A DNA stretch of 64,000 nt from Synechococcus sp. BO 8801 (GCF_002252675.1 NZ_NQKY01000012.1:20334-84333), one strand, 5' to 3'; positions 41,357-50,496 are shown, counted from the stretch's first letter. Notes: generated by a model not told the origin, from the letters alone. Numbers and translations: made by a program.

Positions 41357-41952
41357 GCCGCCAGGGGAACGAGGGCCAGGGCGCCGCCGAGCACGGCCAG
41401 CAGCAGGGCCAGCCGGGTGGTCCAAGCCAGGGGAAGGCGGCGCATCAGCAGGAAGGAGCCACCGCTGACCAGCACCGAGGCCGCCAGGGCACCGGCCCAC
41501 CAGCCGAAGGCCGAAGCATCGACAGGGGCCTCACCGCCGTGCAGGGCGCCATGCAGTGCCACCGCCGCGGCCACCAGGCCGCCACCGAAGGCCAGACCAG
41601 GGCTGCGGCTCTCGCGGTGGGCGTTCAGGATCAGCAGCGCCACCGCCGAGATCGCCAGGGCGGCGAGCACCTCGGCGAAGGGCATGGTGAAGCCCATGGC
41701 CCCGGCCAGTCCCCCCAGGACCGCACCGGCCAGGCCCCAGAGCAGCAGCTGGGCCGACACATAGGAGGCGGCGGCGCCGACCCCGATCAGCAGCAGCAGG
41801 TGGTCGACCCCGGTGATCGGGTGGAGGAAGCCGTAGCTGAGGCCGCCGTGGGCCAGGCCATGGGCCTGGGCCGGCTGGCCGACGAGCACGAAGCCGAGGG
41901 CGGCGGCGCCCCCCAGCAGGGTCCAGGAGCGCAGACGGGAGAAGTGGATCAT
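41344..41952 (-). CDS. hupE: HupE/UreJ family metal transporter, cobalamin-riboswitch controlled
   Basis: A 202-residue membrane protein with a signal peptide (to QAHGLAHGG) and about six helices. HPITGVDHLLLLIGVG is the HP...GxDH metal motif of the HupE/UreJ family, small nickel/cobalt transporters. The mRNA leader holds a cobalamin riboswitch, which in cyanobacteria is associated with HupE proteins predicted to import cobalt. I therefore favour cobalt over nickel. A second hupE-like gene with its own riboswitch lies divergently. Confidence 0.88.
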   Translation of the reverse strand: MIHFSRLRSWTLLGGAAALGFVLVGQPAQAHGLAHGGLSYGFLHPITGVDHLLLLIGVGAAASYVSAQLLLWGLAGAVLGGLAGAMGFTMPFAEVLAALAISAVALLILNAHRESRSPGLAFGGGLVAAAVALHGALHGGEAPVDASAFGWWAGALAASVLVSGGSFLLMRRLPLAWTTRLALLLAVLGGALALVPLAAQAG

Positions 41953-41984
41953 CGAGGTTCCCGGTCCGCGCCGGGATGGAAGGA

Positions 41985-42115
41985 ACGGTTCACGGCGAGC
42001 GTTCTGGCTGAGGGTGACCCCATCACAGCTGCGGGACAGCGCCGGAATGATGGAAGGGAGAACCCTGCCGTGCACCGGACTTTCCTCGTTTCCTCCCGGA
42101 GGTGAACCCCGGGAA
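41985..42115 (-). ncRNA. Cobalamin riboswitch upstream of the minus-strand hupE gene
   Basis: In minus-strand order the leader shows GAGGAAAGTCCGGTGC, then a stem loop, then the highly conserved GCTGTCCCGCAGCTGTGA (42040-42023), and TCAGCCAGAACGCTC (42012-41998), all hallmarks of the B12 aptamer. It ends about 35-45 bases before the hupE start, so it could act on translation or termination. Confidence 0.9.
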
Positions 42116-42194
42116 CCGTCCACCCATTGTGCCCGCAGCCAGTGACGTTGCCGCCCGATGACCGCAGCTTCTGACCGGTAAGGGGGGAGGATGG

Positions 42195-42345
42195 CCCGCA
42201 GGAGGTTCCTTCCCTTCACGGGGAGGACGCAAGGAGGAAAGGCGGTGCGGGGTGACCCAAGTCCGCCGCTGTCCCGCAGCTGTGATGGACACCGTGGCCC
42301 CCGCCCCGTCGTCCTCAGTCAGAACGCTCACCCCCCACGACACCT
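42195..42345 (+). ncRNA. Cobalamin riboswitch upstream of the plus-strand hupE gene
   Basis: The leader contains GAGGAAAGGCGGTGC, a hairpin, GTCCGCC, then GCTGTCCCGCAGCTGTGA (42268-42285) and CAGTCAGAACGCTCAC (42315-42330), the conserved core of the B12 aptamer. It shares the 18-base core exactly with the divergent riboswitch. The gene start follows about 30 bases later. Confidence 0.9.
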
Positions 42346-42374
42346 TTCCTGCCGGCGAGGACCGGAGATCATCC

Positions 42375-42998
42375 ATGAATCTGCCTTCCCTGGCCAAGCG
42401 GCGCGGCGCCCTGCCCATCGCCCTGCTCGCCATGTGCGCCCTGCCGCTGCTGCTGGCGGCTCCCGCATCGGCCCACCACCTGATGGATCTCACCGGCATG
42501 AAGCCGGGCGTCCTCACCGGCCTGCTGAGCGGCCTGGCCCACCCGATCCTGGGCCCCGACCACCTGCTGTTCCTGCTGGCCATCGGCCTGGTGGGCATCG
42601 TCCAGCCCTTCCGCTGGGTGCTGGCCCTGCTGGGCTGCGGGCTGGTGGGTAACGCCCTGGGGCTGGCCCTGCCGGGCTTCCCCTGGATCGAGCCCCTGGT
42701 GGCCCTCTCGGTGGCCCTCACCGGCCTGGTGCTGGCCCGGCGCCTGCCCCCGGCCGTGCTGGTGCCCGCCTTCCTGCTGCACGGCTACGCCCTCAGCGGC
42801 GCCGTCCTCGGCTGGGAACCCACCCCGATCGGCTTCTATCTGGTCGGTCTGCTGGTGAGCCAGAGCCTGCTGCTGCTGGTGGCCCTCACCGCCGTCCGTC
42901 GCTGGCGCCGCAGGGCCTCCAGCGGTGCGGTCAACATCACCGCCGGTCTGCTGATGGGCATCGGCCTGGCCTTCACCTGGTCGGCCCTGGTGGCCTGA
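42375..42998 (+). CDS. hupE: HupE/UreJ family metal transporter (second copy), riboswitch controlled
   Basis: A 207-residue membrane protein with a signal peptide (cleavage near ASAHHLMDL) and the metal motif HPILGPDHLLFLLAIG. It has about six helices, as expected for the family. It is divergent from the other hupE-like gene and shares only moderate similarity with it, so the pair is an old duplication or two distinct types. Its own cobalamin riboswitch points to cobalt import repressed when B12 is plentiful. Confidence 0.88.
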   Translation: MNLPSLAKRRGALPIALLAMCALPLLLAAPASAHHLMDLTGMKPGVLTGLLSGLAHPILGPDHLLFLLAIGLVGIVQPFRWVLALLGCGLVGNALGLALPGFPWIEPLVALSVALTGLVLARRLPPAVLVPAFLLHGYALSGAVLGWEPTPIGFYLVGLLVSQSLLLLVALTAVRRWRRRASSGAVNITAGLLMGIGLAFTWSALVA

Positions 42999-43002
42999 GG
43001 GC

Positions 43003-44307
43003 TCAGGTGCCCAGCAGGGCGGTGCACTCCAGCCGCTCCTGGCTGGCGGCCCGGTGCGAGGCCCGCAGGCGGATCGCCTCCGCCAGGTACTCGGCGTCGT
43101 CGGCGACGCCGCAGAAGCGGGCCGAGCCCCAGGTGTGCAGCCAGGGCAGGCCCAGGACATAAAACCCCGGCACCCGGGTGAGACCCCGCTCGTGGACCGG
43201 ATGGCCGGCGCCGTCGAACACGGGCACCTCCACCCAGGAGAAATCCGGGCTGTAGCCCGTGCACCAGATCACCGCCGCCAGCGGCTCGGCGACCAGGTCG
43301 AGGGGCTCCGGCGCACCGGGGGGCGGCGTCCAGCAGGGGACGTAGGGCGCTTCCTCGGGGGCATCGAGGCCCTCGCTGGCGATGTGGTCGTCGATGCTGC
43401 GGCAGATGCGGCTGTAGACGGCATCGGCCCCGTCGAGGTTGGCGGCCAGGTCGCCGGCGAACCGGATGCGGTCGTGGCCGAGGTCGGCCAGGCGGCCGTG
43501 CAGCACCATCCCCTCGAGGGCTCGGCGGCGCAGGTCGATCTCCCGGCCGCCGTCGCGGCCGGTGAGGTAGTGGTTGGTCTTGCCCCGCACCGCCCTGGGA
43601 TCGGCGTGCTGGTCGATCGGCATGGCGTAGTAGCCCATGCGATCGAGCCAGTCGACCACGTCGCGGCCGCGGTAGCGGCGGGGGGAGCGGGGGGCGCTGC
43701 CGACGCTCAGGTGCACCCGACGGCCGGCCAGATGCAGGTCTTCGGCGATCTGGCAGCCCGACTGGCCGCTGCCCACCACCAGCACCGGTCCGGGGGGGAG
43801 GGTGGCGGGGCTGTCGTAGTCGCGGGCATCGATCTGCAGGATCGACTCCGGCAGGCGGGCGGCGAGGGGGTGGCGCTTGGGGCGGTGGTAGCCGCCGGTG
43901 GCGATCACCACCTGCTCCGCCTCGATGGGGCCCTCATCGGTGGAGAGCAGGAACCCCGTGCCGCTCGCCTGCAGGCGGTTCACCGCCACGCCCTCGCGCA
44001 CGGGCACCTGGATGTGGTCGGCGAAGCGCTGCACATAGCGGACGATCTCCTCGCGGCCCATGAAGCCCTCGGGGTCGTCGCCGTCGTAGGGGAAATCCGG
44101 GAGGCGGCACTGCCAGTTGGGCGTCACCAGGCAGAAGGAGTCCCAGCGCTGGCGGGCCCAGGCATGGCCGATGCGGTGGCGCTCCAGCACCAGGGGCCGC
44201 ACCCCGCGCTTCTGCAGGCAGTGGGCGATCGACAGGCCCGCCTGACCGCCGCCCACCACCACCACCGGGTGCCGCTGCACCGACTCCGAACCCCTTGCCA
44301 CAGCCAC
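43003..44307 (-). CDS. MSMEG_0569-type flavin-dependent oxidoreductase
   Basis: Reading from a GTG at 44307 gives about 434 residues; clear homology begins at HPVVVVGGGQAGLSIAHCL (FAD site), while the only ATG (44448) adds a stretch without protein character, so the start is uncertain. RWDSFCLVTPNWQCRLPDFPY and VLVVGSGQSGCQIAEDL (NADPH site) are diagnostic of the flavoprotein found in Nit1C gene clusters. It is divergent from the other genes of the cluster. The reaction is unknown; it resembles Baeyer-Villiger or FMO-type monooxygenases. Confidence 0.85.
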   Translation of the reverse strand: MAVARGSESVQRHPVVVVGGGQAGLSIAHCLQKRGVRPLVLERHRIGHAWARQRWDSFCLVTPNWQCRLPDFPYDGDDPEGFMGREEIVRYVQRFADHIQVPVREGVAVNRLQASGTGFLLSTDEGPIEAEQVVIATGGYHRPKRHPLAARLPESILQIDARDYDSPATLPPGPVLVVGSGQSGCQIAEDLHLAGRRVHLSVGSAPRSPRRYRGRDVVDWLDRMGYYAMPIDQHADPRAVRGKTNHYLTGRDGGREIDLRRRALEGMVLHGRLADLGHDRIRFAGDLAANLDGADAVYSRICRSIDDHIASEGLDAPEEAPYVPCWTPPPGAPEPLDLVAEPLAAVIWCTGYSPDFSWVEVPVFDGAGHPVHERGLTRVPGFYVLGLPWLHTWGSARFCGVADDAEYLAEAIRLRASHRAASQERLECTALLGT

Positions 44308-44493
44308 CCCGGCGCCTGAACGAAAGCCGATGCTGGCCGCCGCTGGCGATACCTCCTGTAACGACCGGCACGGATCGCCCGGGCGCCGTGAGTACCGGTA
44401 CCCGGCGCCGGCATTCGGTGGCATCGGCGACACAGAACAAAAGTTCATCCGTGGCACGGTCCCCCATGCCGATTCCACCGACCGCACTTCCCC

Positions 44494-44976
44494 ATGCCCC
44501 AGGTCAGCCGTCCCGCCAACCAGACGGGTGAATTCCTCGTCGACTACGAGGAGAAGGTCTTTCCCGACGTCAAGGCCGAACCCGGTGAGAAGGCCCTGGT
44601 CACCTTCCACACCGTGGCCTTCGAAGGTTCCATCGGCCTGGTGAACCTGCTGCAGGCCAGCCGCCTGATCAACAAGGGCTTCGAGACCTCGATCCTGCTC
44701 TACGGCCCGGGGGTGACCCTGGGGCTGCAGCGGGGCTTCCCCAAGCTCGGTGATGCCGCCTTCGACGGCCACCTCAACTTCGGCGCCCGCATCCAGAAGT
44801 TCATGGACCAGGGCGGCAAGGTCTACGCCTGCCGCTTCGCCCTGCAGGCCCTCTACGGCCACGGCGAAGGCGCCCTGATCCCGGGAATCACCCCGGTCAA
44901 CCCCCTCGATGTGCTCGACATCGTGCTGCTGCACCGCAAGGAAGGCGCCTTCATCCTCGACACCTGGACGCTCTGA
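44494..44976 (+). CDS. MSMEG_0572/Sll0783 family nitrogen-starvation protein
   Basis: A 160-residue protein of the family named after Sll0783 of Synechocystis, whose gene is induced in nitrogen starvation and whose loss lowers polyhydroxybutyrate. Recognisable segments are [36 protein letters not shown] and [17 protein letters not shown]; it has a DsrE-like fold feel. It is the first gene of a six-gene run; the nitrilase start follows its stop immediately. Confidence 0.92.
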   Translation: MPQVSRPANQTGEFLVDYEEKVFPDVKAEPGEKALVTFHTVAFEGSIGLVNLLQASRLINKGFETSILLYGPGVTLGLQRGFPKLGDAAFDGHLNFGARIQKFMDQGGKVYACRFALQALYGHGEGALIPGITPVNPLDVLDIVLLHRKEGAFILDTWTL

Positions 44977-46005
44977 ATGCCCGCCACGGTCACCGTCGCC
45001 GCCGCCCAGATCCGTCCGGTGCTCTACAGCCTGGAGGGATCGGTGGCGCGGGTGGTGGCGGCCATGGAGGAGGCCGCTGCGGCCGGGGTGGAGCTGATCG
45101 TCTTCCCCGAGACGTTCCTGCCCTACTACCCCTACTTCTCCTTCGTGGAGCCGCCGGTGCTGATGGGCAAGTCGCACCTGAAGCTGTACGAGCAGGCGGT
45201 GACGGTGCCCGGCCCTGCCCTGGGCCGGATCACCGCCGCCGCCCGCCAGCTCGGCCTGCACGTGCTGCTGGGCATCAACGAGCGCGATGGGGGCAGCCTC
45301 TACAACGCCCAGCTGCTGATCGATTCCGCCGGTGAGCTGGTGCTGAAGCGCCGCAAGCTCACCCCCACGTATCACGAGCGGATGGTGTGGGGCCAGGGTG
45401 ACGGGGCCGGCCTCCAGGTGGTGCCCACCGCCCTCGGCCGCATCGGCGCCCTGGCCTGCTGGGAGCACTACAACCCCCTGGCCCGCTTCAGCCTGATGGC
45501 CCAGGGCGAGGAGATCCACTGCGCCCAGTTCCCCGGCTCGCTGGTGGGGCCGATCTTCGCCGAGCAGACCGCCGTCACCCTGCGCCACCACGCCCTCGAG
45601 GCCGGCTGCTTCGTGGTCTCCTCCACCGCCTGGCTGGAGCCGGAGGACATCGAGCGGATCACGCCCGATCCGGTGCTGCAGAAGGCCTGCCAGGGGGGCT
45701 GCCACACGGCGGTGATCAGCCCGGAGGGCCGCTACCTGGCCGGGCCGCTGCCCGATGGCGAGGGGCTGGCCATCGCCGAACTCGACCTGACCCTGATCAC
45801 CAAACGCAAACGCATGATGGACAGCGTCGGCCACTACAGCCGCCCCGACCTGCTGGGGCTGCTGATCGACCGCAGCCCCGCCCGCCAGCTGCATGAGCGG
45901 TCTGCCGAACCCGGACTGAACGAATTCGCCATCGCCAACACCGTCTCCGCTGCCGGTGAGGCGCTTCCTGCCCTGCCACTGCTGGAGGAGCTGCACCATG
46001 GCTGA
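44977..46005 (+). CDS. Nitrilase of the Nit6803 type
   Basis: A 342-residue nitrilase with the complete catalytic set: Glu45 in [15 protein letters not shown], Lys127 in [14 protein letters not shown] and Cys161 in [12 protein letters not shown]. It is the close type of the Synechocystis enzyme Sll0784 (Nit6803), which hydrolyses nitriles to acids and ammonia. In Pseudomonas the same gene cluster is needed to grow on cyanide as nitrogen source. The stop overlaps the radical SAM start by 8 bases. Confidence 0.95.
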   Translation: MPATVTVAAAQIRPVLYSLEGSVARVVAAMEEAAAAGVELIVFPETFLPYYPYFSFVEPPVLMGKSHLKLYEQAVTVPGPALGRITAAARQLGLHVLLGINERDGGSLYNAQLLIDSAGELVLKRRKLTPTYHERMVWGQGDGAGLQVVPTALGRIGALACWEHYNPLARFSLMAQGEEIHCAQFPGSLVGPIFAEQTAVTLRHHALEAGCFVVSSTAWLEPEDIERITPDPVLQKACQGGCHTAVISPEGRYLAGPLPDGEGLAIAELDLTLITKRKRMMDSVGHYSRPDLLGLLIDRSPARQLHERSAEPGLNEFAIANTVSAAGEALPALPLLEELHHG

Positions 46006-47140
46006 GCACGATCGCCGCGCCCTGGGGCGCCGGCTCACCGAATTGCAGGTGCATGGGGTGGTCGACCCGGCGGTGCCCGGCAACCCCGGCCGCCGGGGCG
46101 GGGCAGGCCCCTCTGATCACCGCGCCCTCAGCATCGACGGCACCACGGTGATGGTGCCCGTCTACAACGCCCTGGCCGGCAGCTCGCCCTACCGGCTGGA
46201 CACCGCCGCCGCCGGCGGCCTGGAGGTGAGCGGCACCACCGCGACCCTCGCAGCCGACGACGCCTGGCCCCTGACGGTGGAGACCCCGCCCGAGCCGCGC
46301 TTCTACGGCCTGGCCACCGCCGAGGGCATCCCCTACCGCTCCATCGCCCTGCTGCACGGCCGGGACGTGCTGGCCACCACCCTCCTGCAGACCTGCATCC
46401 GCTTCCGCGACCGAACCCAGTCGTGCCAGTTCTGCGCCATCGAGCAGTCGCTGGAGGATGGCCGCACCCTCGTGCGAAAGACGCCGGCCCAGGTGGCGGA
46501 GGTGGCCGAGGCGGCGGTGCGCCTCGATGGCGTGCGCCAGCTGGTGCTCACCACCGGCACCCCCAACAGCGACGACCGGGGCGCCCGGCTGATGGCCGAG
46601 ACCGCCGCCGCCGTCATGGCCCGGGTGGACCTGCCGATCCAGGCCCAATGCGAGCCCCCCGAAGATCCAGCCTGGTACCGCCATATGAAGGATGCCGGCG
46701 TCGACAGCCTCGGCATGCACCTGGAGGTGGTGGAAGAGGAGGTACGGCGGCGGATCCTGCCGGGCAAGTCGGAGCTGGGGCTGGAGCGCTACATGGAGGC
46801 CTTCGCCGAGGCCGTGGCGGTGTTCGGCCGCGGCCAGGTGTCCACCTACCTGCTGGCCGGGCTGGGGGACAGCGCCGCCTCCCTCATTGCCGTGAGTGAG
46901 CGGCTGATCGCCCTGGGCGTCTACCCCTTCGTGGTGCCCTTCGTTCCGATCGCCGGCACCCCCCTGGAGGCCCATCCCGCCCCCTCCACCGACTTCATGG
47001 TGGCGGTGTACACGGCCGTGGGCGACCGGTTGCGGGCCTCCGACCTCAGGTCCGAGGCCATGGCGGCCGGCTGTGCCAAGTGCGGCGCCTGCTCGGCCCT
47101 GTCCCTGTTCGAAGCCGGCCCGGAGCCGGGCACTCCCTGA
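45998..47140 (+). CDS. MSMEG_0568 family radical SAM protein
   Basis: A 380-residue radical SAM protein with an unusual cluster spacing, C-x9-C-x2-C in [18 protein letters not shown], rather than CxxxCxxC. The SAM region [13 protein letters not shown] and the C-terminal cysteines [10 protein letters not shown] are further family features. It is a fixed member of the Nit1C cluster, with no known reaction. It overlaps the nitrilase gene by 8 bases and is followed 8 bases later by the acetyltransferase gene. Confidence 0.92.
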   Translation: MAEHDRRALGRRLTELQVHGVVDPAVPGNPGRRGGAGPSDHRALSIDGTTVMVPVYNALAGSSPYRLDTAAAGGLEVSGTTATLAADDAWPLTVETPPEPRFYGLATAEGIPYRSIALLHGRDVLATTLLQTCIRFRDRTQSCQFCAIEQSLEDGRTLVRKTPAQVAEVAEAAVRLDGVRQLVLTTGTPNSDDRGARLMAETAAAVMARVDLPIQAQCEPPEDPAWYRHMKDAGVDSLGMHLEVVEEEVRRRILPGKSELGLERYMEAFAEAVAVFGRGQVSTYLLAGLGDSAASLIAVSERLIALGVYPFVVPFVPIAGTPLEAHPAPSTDFMVAVYTAVGDRLRASDLRSEAMAAGCAKCGACSALSLFEAGPEPGTP

Positions 47141-47148
47141 GCGCGGCC

Positions 47149-47802
47149 ATGTTCTTCATCGACCCCTCCAGCCACGACATCGGCCGCAGCGCCAGCTCGG
47201 CGCCCGCCGCCTTCACCCCCTCGGTGCGGCGGGGGGTGGCGATCGAAGCCGAGGACTTCCGCCTCTCGCCCACGGCCAGCTCCCAGCGCTTCTCCTTCCA
47301 TCTGCTGCGGCGCGGCACGCCCCTGGAGGAGGGCTACTGGCAGCTGCGCAGCGCCATCTTCTGCCAGGAGCAGCACCTGTTCGAAGACTCCGACCGGGAT
47401 GAGAAGGATGGCCACGCCTATCCCATCGCCGCCCTCGACCACAGCGCCGGCAGCGGCAGCGGCGTGGTGGGGGTGGTGCGGATCCTGGAGGAGCGGCCCC
47501 GCCTCTGGTACGGCGGCCGGCTCGGGGTGCACGGCGACCACCGCCGCCACAACCAGATCGGCAAGGGCCTGATCTGGAAGGCGGTCACAACGGCCAACGG
47601 CTGGGGCTGCGACCGCTTCCTGGCCACCGTGCAGCTCCAGAACGTGCGCTTCTTCCAGCGCCTGCACTGGACGTCGATCGACACCCTGGAGATCCGCGGC
47701 CTGCCCCACCACCTGATGGAGGCCGATCTCTCCTATTACCAGCCCGGCCTGGAGCGGCGCCCCCTGGCGGCGGGCGAGGTGGCGGGGGTGGCGGCGGCGT
47801 GA
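47149..47802 (+). CDS. MSMEG_0567/Sll0786 family N-acetyltransferase
   Basis: A 217-residue GNAT-fold protein from ATG 47149 (MFFIDPSSHDIG). Family stretches are GYWQLRSAIFCQEQHLFEDSD, GVVRILEE, GRLGVHGDHRRHNQIGKGLI (acetyl-CoA pyrophosphate site) and FFQRLHW. It is part of the Nit1C cluster and its stop overlaps the GTG start of the AIR-synthase-like gene. The acetyl acceptor is unknown. Confidence 0.9.
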   Translation: MFFIDPSSHDIGRSASSAPAAFTPSVRRGVAIEAEDFRLSPTASSQRFSFHLLRRGTPLEEGYWQLRSAIFCQEQHLFEDSDRDEKDGHAYPIAALDHSAGSGSGVVGVVRILEERPRLWYGGRLGVHGDHRRHNQIGKGLIWKAVTTANGWGCDRFLATVQLQNVRFFQRLHWTSIDTLEIRGLPHHLMEADLSYYQPGLERRPLAAGEVAGVAAA

Positions 47803-48797
47803 GTCGTCCCGGGCCGCAGGGTCCTGATCTGGCGGCCCTGGCCGCCCGGCTGCGCCAGCTCAGTGGCCTCACCGGCAAGACCGACATCCAGTCCCCGGCG
47901 GCCACCTTCCCCCACCAGCCCTTTCCCGCCCTGGGGCCCGCTGCCGCCCTCGGCGACGATGCCGCCCTGCTGCCGGCGGTGGCCACGCCGCTGCTGCTGG
48001 CCAGTGAGGGGCTGGACCCGGCCCTGGTGGCCGCCGACCCCTGGTTCGCCGGCTGGTGCGGGGTGCTGGTAAACCTCAGCGACATCGCCGCCATGGGCGG
48101 CACCCCGATCGCGGTGGTGAACAGCCTCTGGTGTCGCAGCGCCGCCCGGGCGGAACTAATCCTGGCGGGCCTGCGCCGGGCCTCGGAGGTGTTCGGGGTG
48201 CCGGTGGTGGGGGGCCACACCAACCTGCACAGCCCCTACGACGCCCTGGCGGTGGCGGTGCTGGGCACGGCCGCCGGCCCGGTGCTCTCGGCCCGTGCGG
48301 CCCGCCCCGGCGACCACTGCCACCTGCTGATCGACCCGAACGGCGGCTTCCGCGGCGCCTCCCTCTGCTGGGATGCGGCCACCGACGCCGAACCGGCCCG
48401 GCTGCGGCGCCAGCTGGCCCTGATGGCGGAACTGGCGGCCGACGCCAGCGTCCATGCCGCCAAGGACATCAGCATGGGCGGCCTGGTGGGCACCGCCGCG
48501 ATGTTCTGCGAAGCGGCGGGCTGCGGCCTGAGCCTGGATCTGGCGGCGATCCAGCCCCCCGATGGGGTGGCGCTGGAGCCCTGGCTGACCTGCTTCCCCA
48601 GCTTCGGCTTCCTGCTGGCCGCCCGCCCCGATCAGGAGGGCCGGCTGGCGGAGCGGGTGGCCGCCTGCGACGGCCTGCTGCTGGCGCGGATCGGCACGTT
48701 CACGGCGGAGCGCCGGCTGGTGCTGGAGGCGGAAGGCCGGCAGGAGACGATCTGGCGCGGTGAGGCGCCGCTCACCGGTTTCGGCGTGCTGTCGTGA
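47799..48797 (+). CDS. Sll0787 family AIR-synthase-like protein
   Basis: A 332-residue protein of the PurM/ThiL/HypE ATP-binding superfamily. AALGDDAALLP, VNLSDIAAMGGTPIAVVNS and VVGGHTNLHSPYDAL correspond to the conserved nucleotide and metal segments, and KDISMGGLVGTAAMFCEAAG is the second-half signature. As a Nit1C member it may activate a substrate as phosphate or acyl-phosphate, but the reaction is not known. The start is GTG overlapping the preceding stop. Confidence 0.9.
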   Translation: MSRPGPQGPDLAALAARLRQLSGLTGKTDIQSPAATFPHQPFPALGPAAALGDDAALLPAVATPLLLASEGLDPALVAADPWFAGWCGVLVNLSDIAAMGGTPIAVVNSLWCRSAARAELILAGLRRASEVFGVPVVGGHTNLHSPYDALAVAVLGTAAGPVLSARAARPGDHCHLLIDPNGGFRGASLCWDAATDAEPARLRRQLALMAELAADASVHAAKDISMGGLVGTAAMFCEAAGCGLSLDLAAIQPPDGVALEPWLTCFPSFGFLLAARPDQEGRLAERVAACDGLLLARIGTFTAERRLVLEAEGRQETIWRGEAPLTGFGVLS

Positions 48798-48858
48798 TCG
48801 TCACCGCAGCCGGGGCGGCCCCGGCCCACAATCCTCCCAATGGGTGGTGGGGGGCGCC

Positions 48859-49134
48859 ATGCCGGAAGTGGAGCTGACGCTGGAATGGCCGGATGGGGGC
48901 AGGAGCCGCCTCTATTCCCCGTCCACGGTGATCCTCGAGCACCTGGCCCCGGGCCAGACCGTGACGGTGGCGGAGCTGCGCACCAAGGGCACCCTGGCGC
49001 TGCGGCAGGCCTCCGAGCGGGTGCGGGCCCGCTACGGCTTCGCCTGCACCCGGGCCGATGAGGAGGAACGGCGCCTGCTGGAGCAGGCGGCAGCCTTCGC
49101 CGCCGAAGAGCTGGTGAGCGTCCAGGCCGCCTAG
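48859..49134 (+). CDS. MSMEG_0570 family nitrogen-starvation protein
   Basis: A 91-residue protein: LTLEWPDGGRSRLYSPSTVI, LEHLAPGQTVTVAEL and ALRQASERVRARYGFACTRA match the MSMEG_0570 family, the small partner in Nit1C clusters. It is 61 bases after the AIR-synthase-like gene; the gap contains a GC-rich hairpin (GCCGGGG-CGG-CCCCGGC near 48809) without a T-run. Its usual glycosyltransferase neighbour (MSMEG_0565 type) is not found in the window. Confidence 0.88.
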   Translation: MPEVELTLEWPDGGRSRLYSPSTVILEHLAPGQTVTVAELRTKGTLALRQASERVRARYGFACTRADEEERRLLEQAAAFAAEELVSVQAA

Positions 49135-49147
49135 TTGGCCGGACCGG

Positions 49148-49723
49148 CTAGTCGGAGAGCACCCGCTCGATGCGCCGATCGGGGACCAGCCACATCAGGG
49201 CCACCAGCGCATAGACGGCTTGGCCAACGGCCGGAGAGCGCAGGCTGGCCAGCATCGCCACCAGATAGAGGGTCAGGGAGGTGTGTCCCTTCCAGTCGCG
49301 GCCCACGGCCCGGCGCAGCAGGGAGTCGGGGCCCTGGCTGGCGATGATCCGGCCCTGAAGGATGAAATAGGCGAGGGCCGCCATCACCATCACGGCGCCA
49401 TAGAGGAACGCAGGAGCGATCGCCCGGTGGTTCTGGCCCATCCAGCCGGTGGCGAAGGGCACCAGCGACAACCAGAACAGCAGATGCAGGTTGGCCAGCA
49501 GCACCGGGCCGCTGACACGCTGCAGGGTGTGCAGCATGTGATGGTGGTTGTTCCAGTAGATGCCGATATAGATGAAGCTCAGCAGATAGCTCAGGAAGAC
49601 GGGGATCAGGGGCACCAGGGCCGCCGGTTGGGTGTCGTGGGGCACCTTGATCTCCAGCACCATGATCGTGATGACGATGGCCAGCACACCGTCGCTGAAG
49701 GCCTCCAGGCGGGTGGTGTTCAT
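49148..49723 (-). CDS. TMEM175-family potassium channel-like membrane protein
   Basis: A 191-residue protein starting at MNTTRLEAFSDGVLAIVITIM. The FSDGVLAI motif in helix 1 is the pore signature of bacterial TMEM175 (DUF1211) channels, followed by about five more helices (SYLLSFIYIGIYWNNHHHML, LHLLFWLSLVPFATGWM). Bacterial members form tetrameric K+ channels. It is convergent with the Nit1C cluster and divergent from the CsbD-like gene. Confidence 0.9.
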   Translation of the reverse strand: MNTTRLEAFSDGVLAIVITIMVLEIKVPHDTQPAALVPLIPVFLSYLLSFIYIGIYWNNHHHMLHTLQRVSGPVLLANLHLLFWLSLVPFATGWMGQNHRAIAPAFLYGAVMVMAALAYFILQGRIIASQGPDSLLRRAVGRDWKGHTSLTLYLVAMLASLRSPAVGQAVYALVALMWLVPDRRIERVLSD

Positions 49724-49931
49724 GGGGGCCCGTGAGTGGATCTGGCTGCTTATGGCAGAAACGACGCAGAGTGCTGCAGAAAGGACATGAATCGCTACAT
49801 CGTCCAGACAGCCTGGCACCACTCAACAGGTGAGAGATGCCGCCTCCTGCCGCCGCAGATGGGGAGAAAAGAAATCTTCGCGGGGCTCCGCGCTCCGTAG
49901 AGAAGGGTTGACCACCTCGAAGCAAGATCCG

Positions 49932-50285
49932 ATGAGATGTCGCATCCGCAGACGCCTGTTGACGCTGGCCTCCATGGCCGCCCTGGTTGTCTCCCTGATG
50001 ATCCAGTGGCCAGCCACGGCCATGGCCAGCCATGCCCCCTCTCTCACCCCCGTCGCTATCGCCACCATGTCCAACAAGATGAACGCCAAAGCCAAGGAAG
50101 CCGAAGGCAAGATGGAATCGGCCTATGGCGAAATCACCGGTGACACGGGTCACCAGGTGAAGGGCAAAGCCAAGCAGGTGCAGGCCTCCGCGATGAACGC
50201 GGCCGAAGTTGTCAAGGACGGCACCAAGGCCGCGGCCCGCAAGGCCAGTGATGCCGCCGACAAACTGGCCGACAAGATCAAGTAA
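49932..50285 (+). CDS. Exported CsbD-like stress protein
   Basis: A 117-residue protein from the ATG at 49932. A signal-like N-terminus (RRRLLTLASMAALVVSLMI, cleavage after AMAS) precedes a CsbD-type helix repeat: NKMNAKAKEAEGKMESAYGE, GDTGHQVKGKAKQVQ, then a lysine/alanine-rich tail (DGTKAAARKASDAADKLADK). CsbD-type proteins are general-stress proteins of unknown mechanism; an exported version is less common. It is the first of a group of small stress-type genes. Confidence 0.85.
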   Translation: MRCRIRRRLLTLASMAALVVSLMIQWPATAMASHAPSLTPVAIATMSNKMNAKAKEAEGKMESAYGEITGDTGHQVKGKAKQVQASAMNAAEVVKDGTKAAARKASDAADKLADKIK

Positions 50286-50349
50286 CCGGCCCATTCACCT
50301 ACGCGTCCCTGACGCGTCACCAACGCATCACCATTGAAAGGAGGACCCC

Positions 50350-50496
50350 ATGCTGGAATCACTCGCCGTCATTCTGGTGATTCTCTGGCTGCTCGGATTG
50401 GTGACGTCTTACACCATGGGCGGCCTGATCCATCTGCTTCTGGTCATTGCCCTGATCGTGATTGCGGCCCGACTGATCAGTGGTCGGACCGTATGA
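50350..50496 (+). CDS. lmo0937-type small membrane protein
   Basis: A 48-residue protein (MLESLAVILVILWLLGLV..., ending in SGRTV) with two membrane helices and the TMGGLIHLLLVIALIVI segment typical of the lmo0937 family, stress-associated micro membrane proteins. A strong ribosome site AAGGAGG lies 8 bases before the ATG, supporting expression. It follows the CsbD-like gene by 64 bases and is convergent with the sigma-factor gene. Confidence 0.85.
   Translation: MLESLAVILVILWLLGLVTSYTMGGLIHLLLVIALIVIAARLISGRTV

Noticed and set aside
43003..46083. A 1026-codon minus-strand frame joining the flavoprotein to sequence antisense to the nitrilase.
   Set aside because: FAD-site homology starts only near 44280; everything upstream is antisense or intergenic.
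48809..48825. GC-rich hairpin as a terminator within the nitrilase cluster.
   Set aside because: The stem is good but there is no T-run, and the next gene continues the same conserved cluster.
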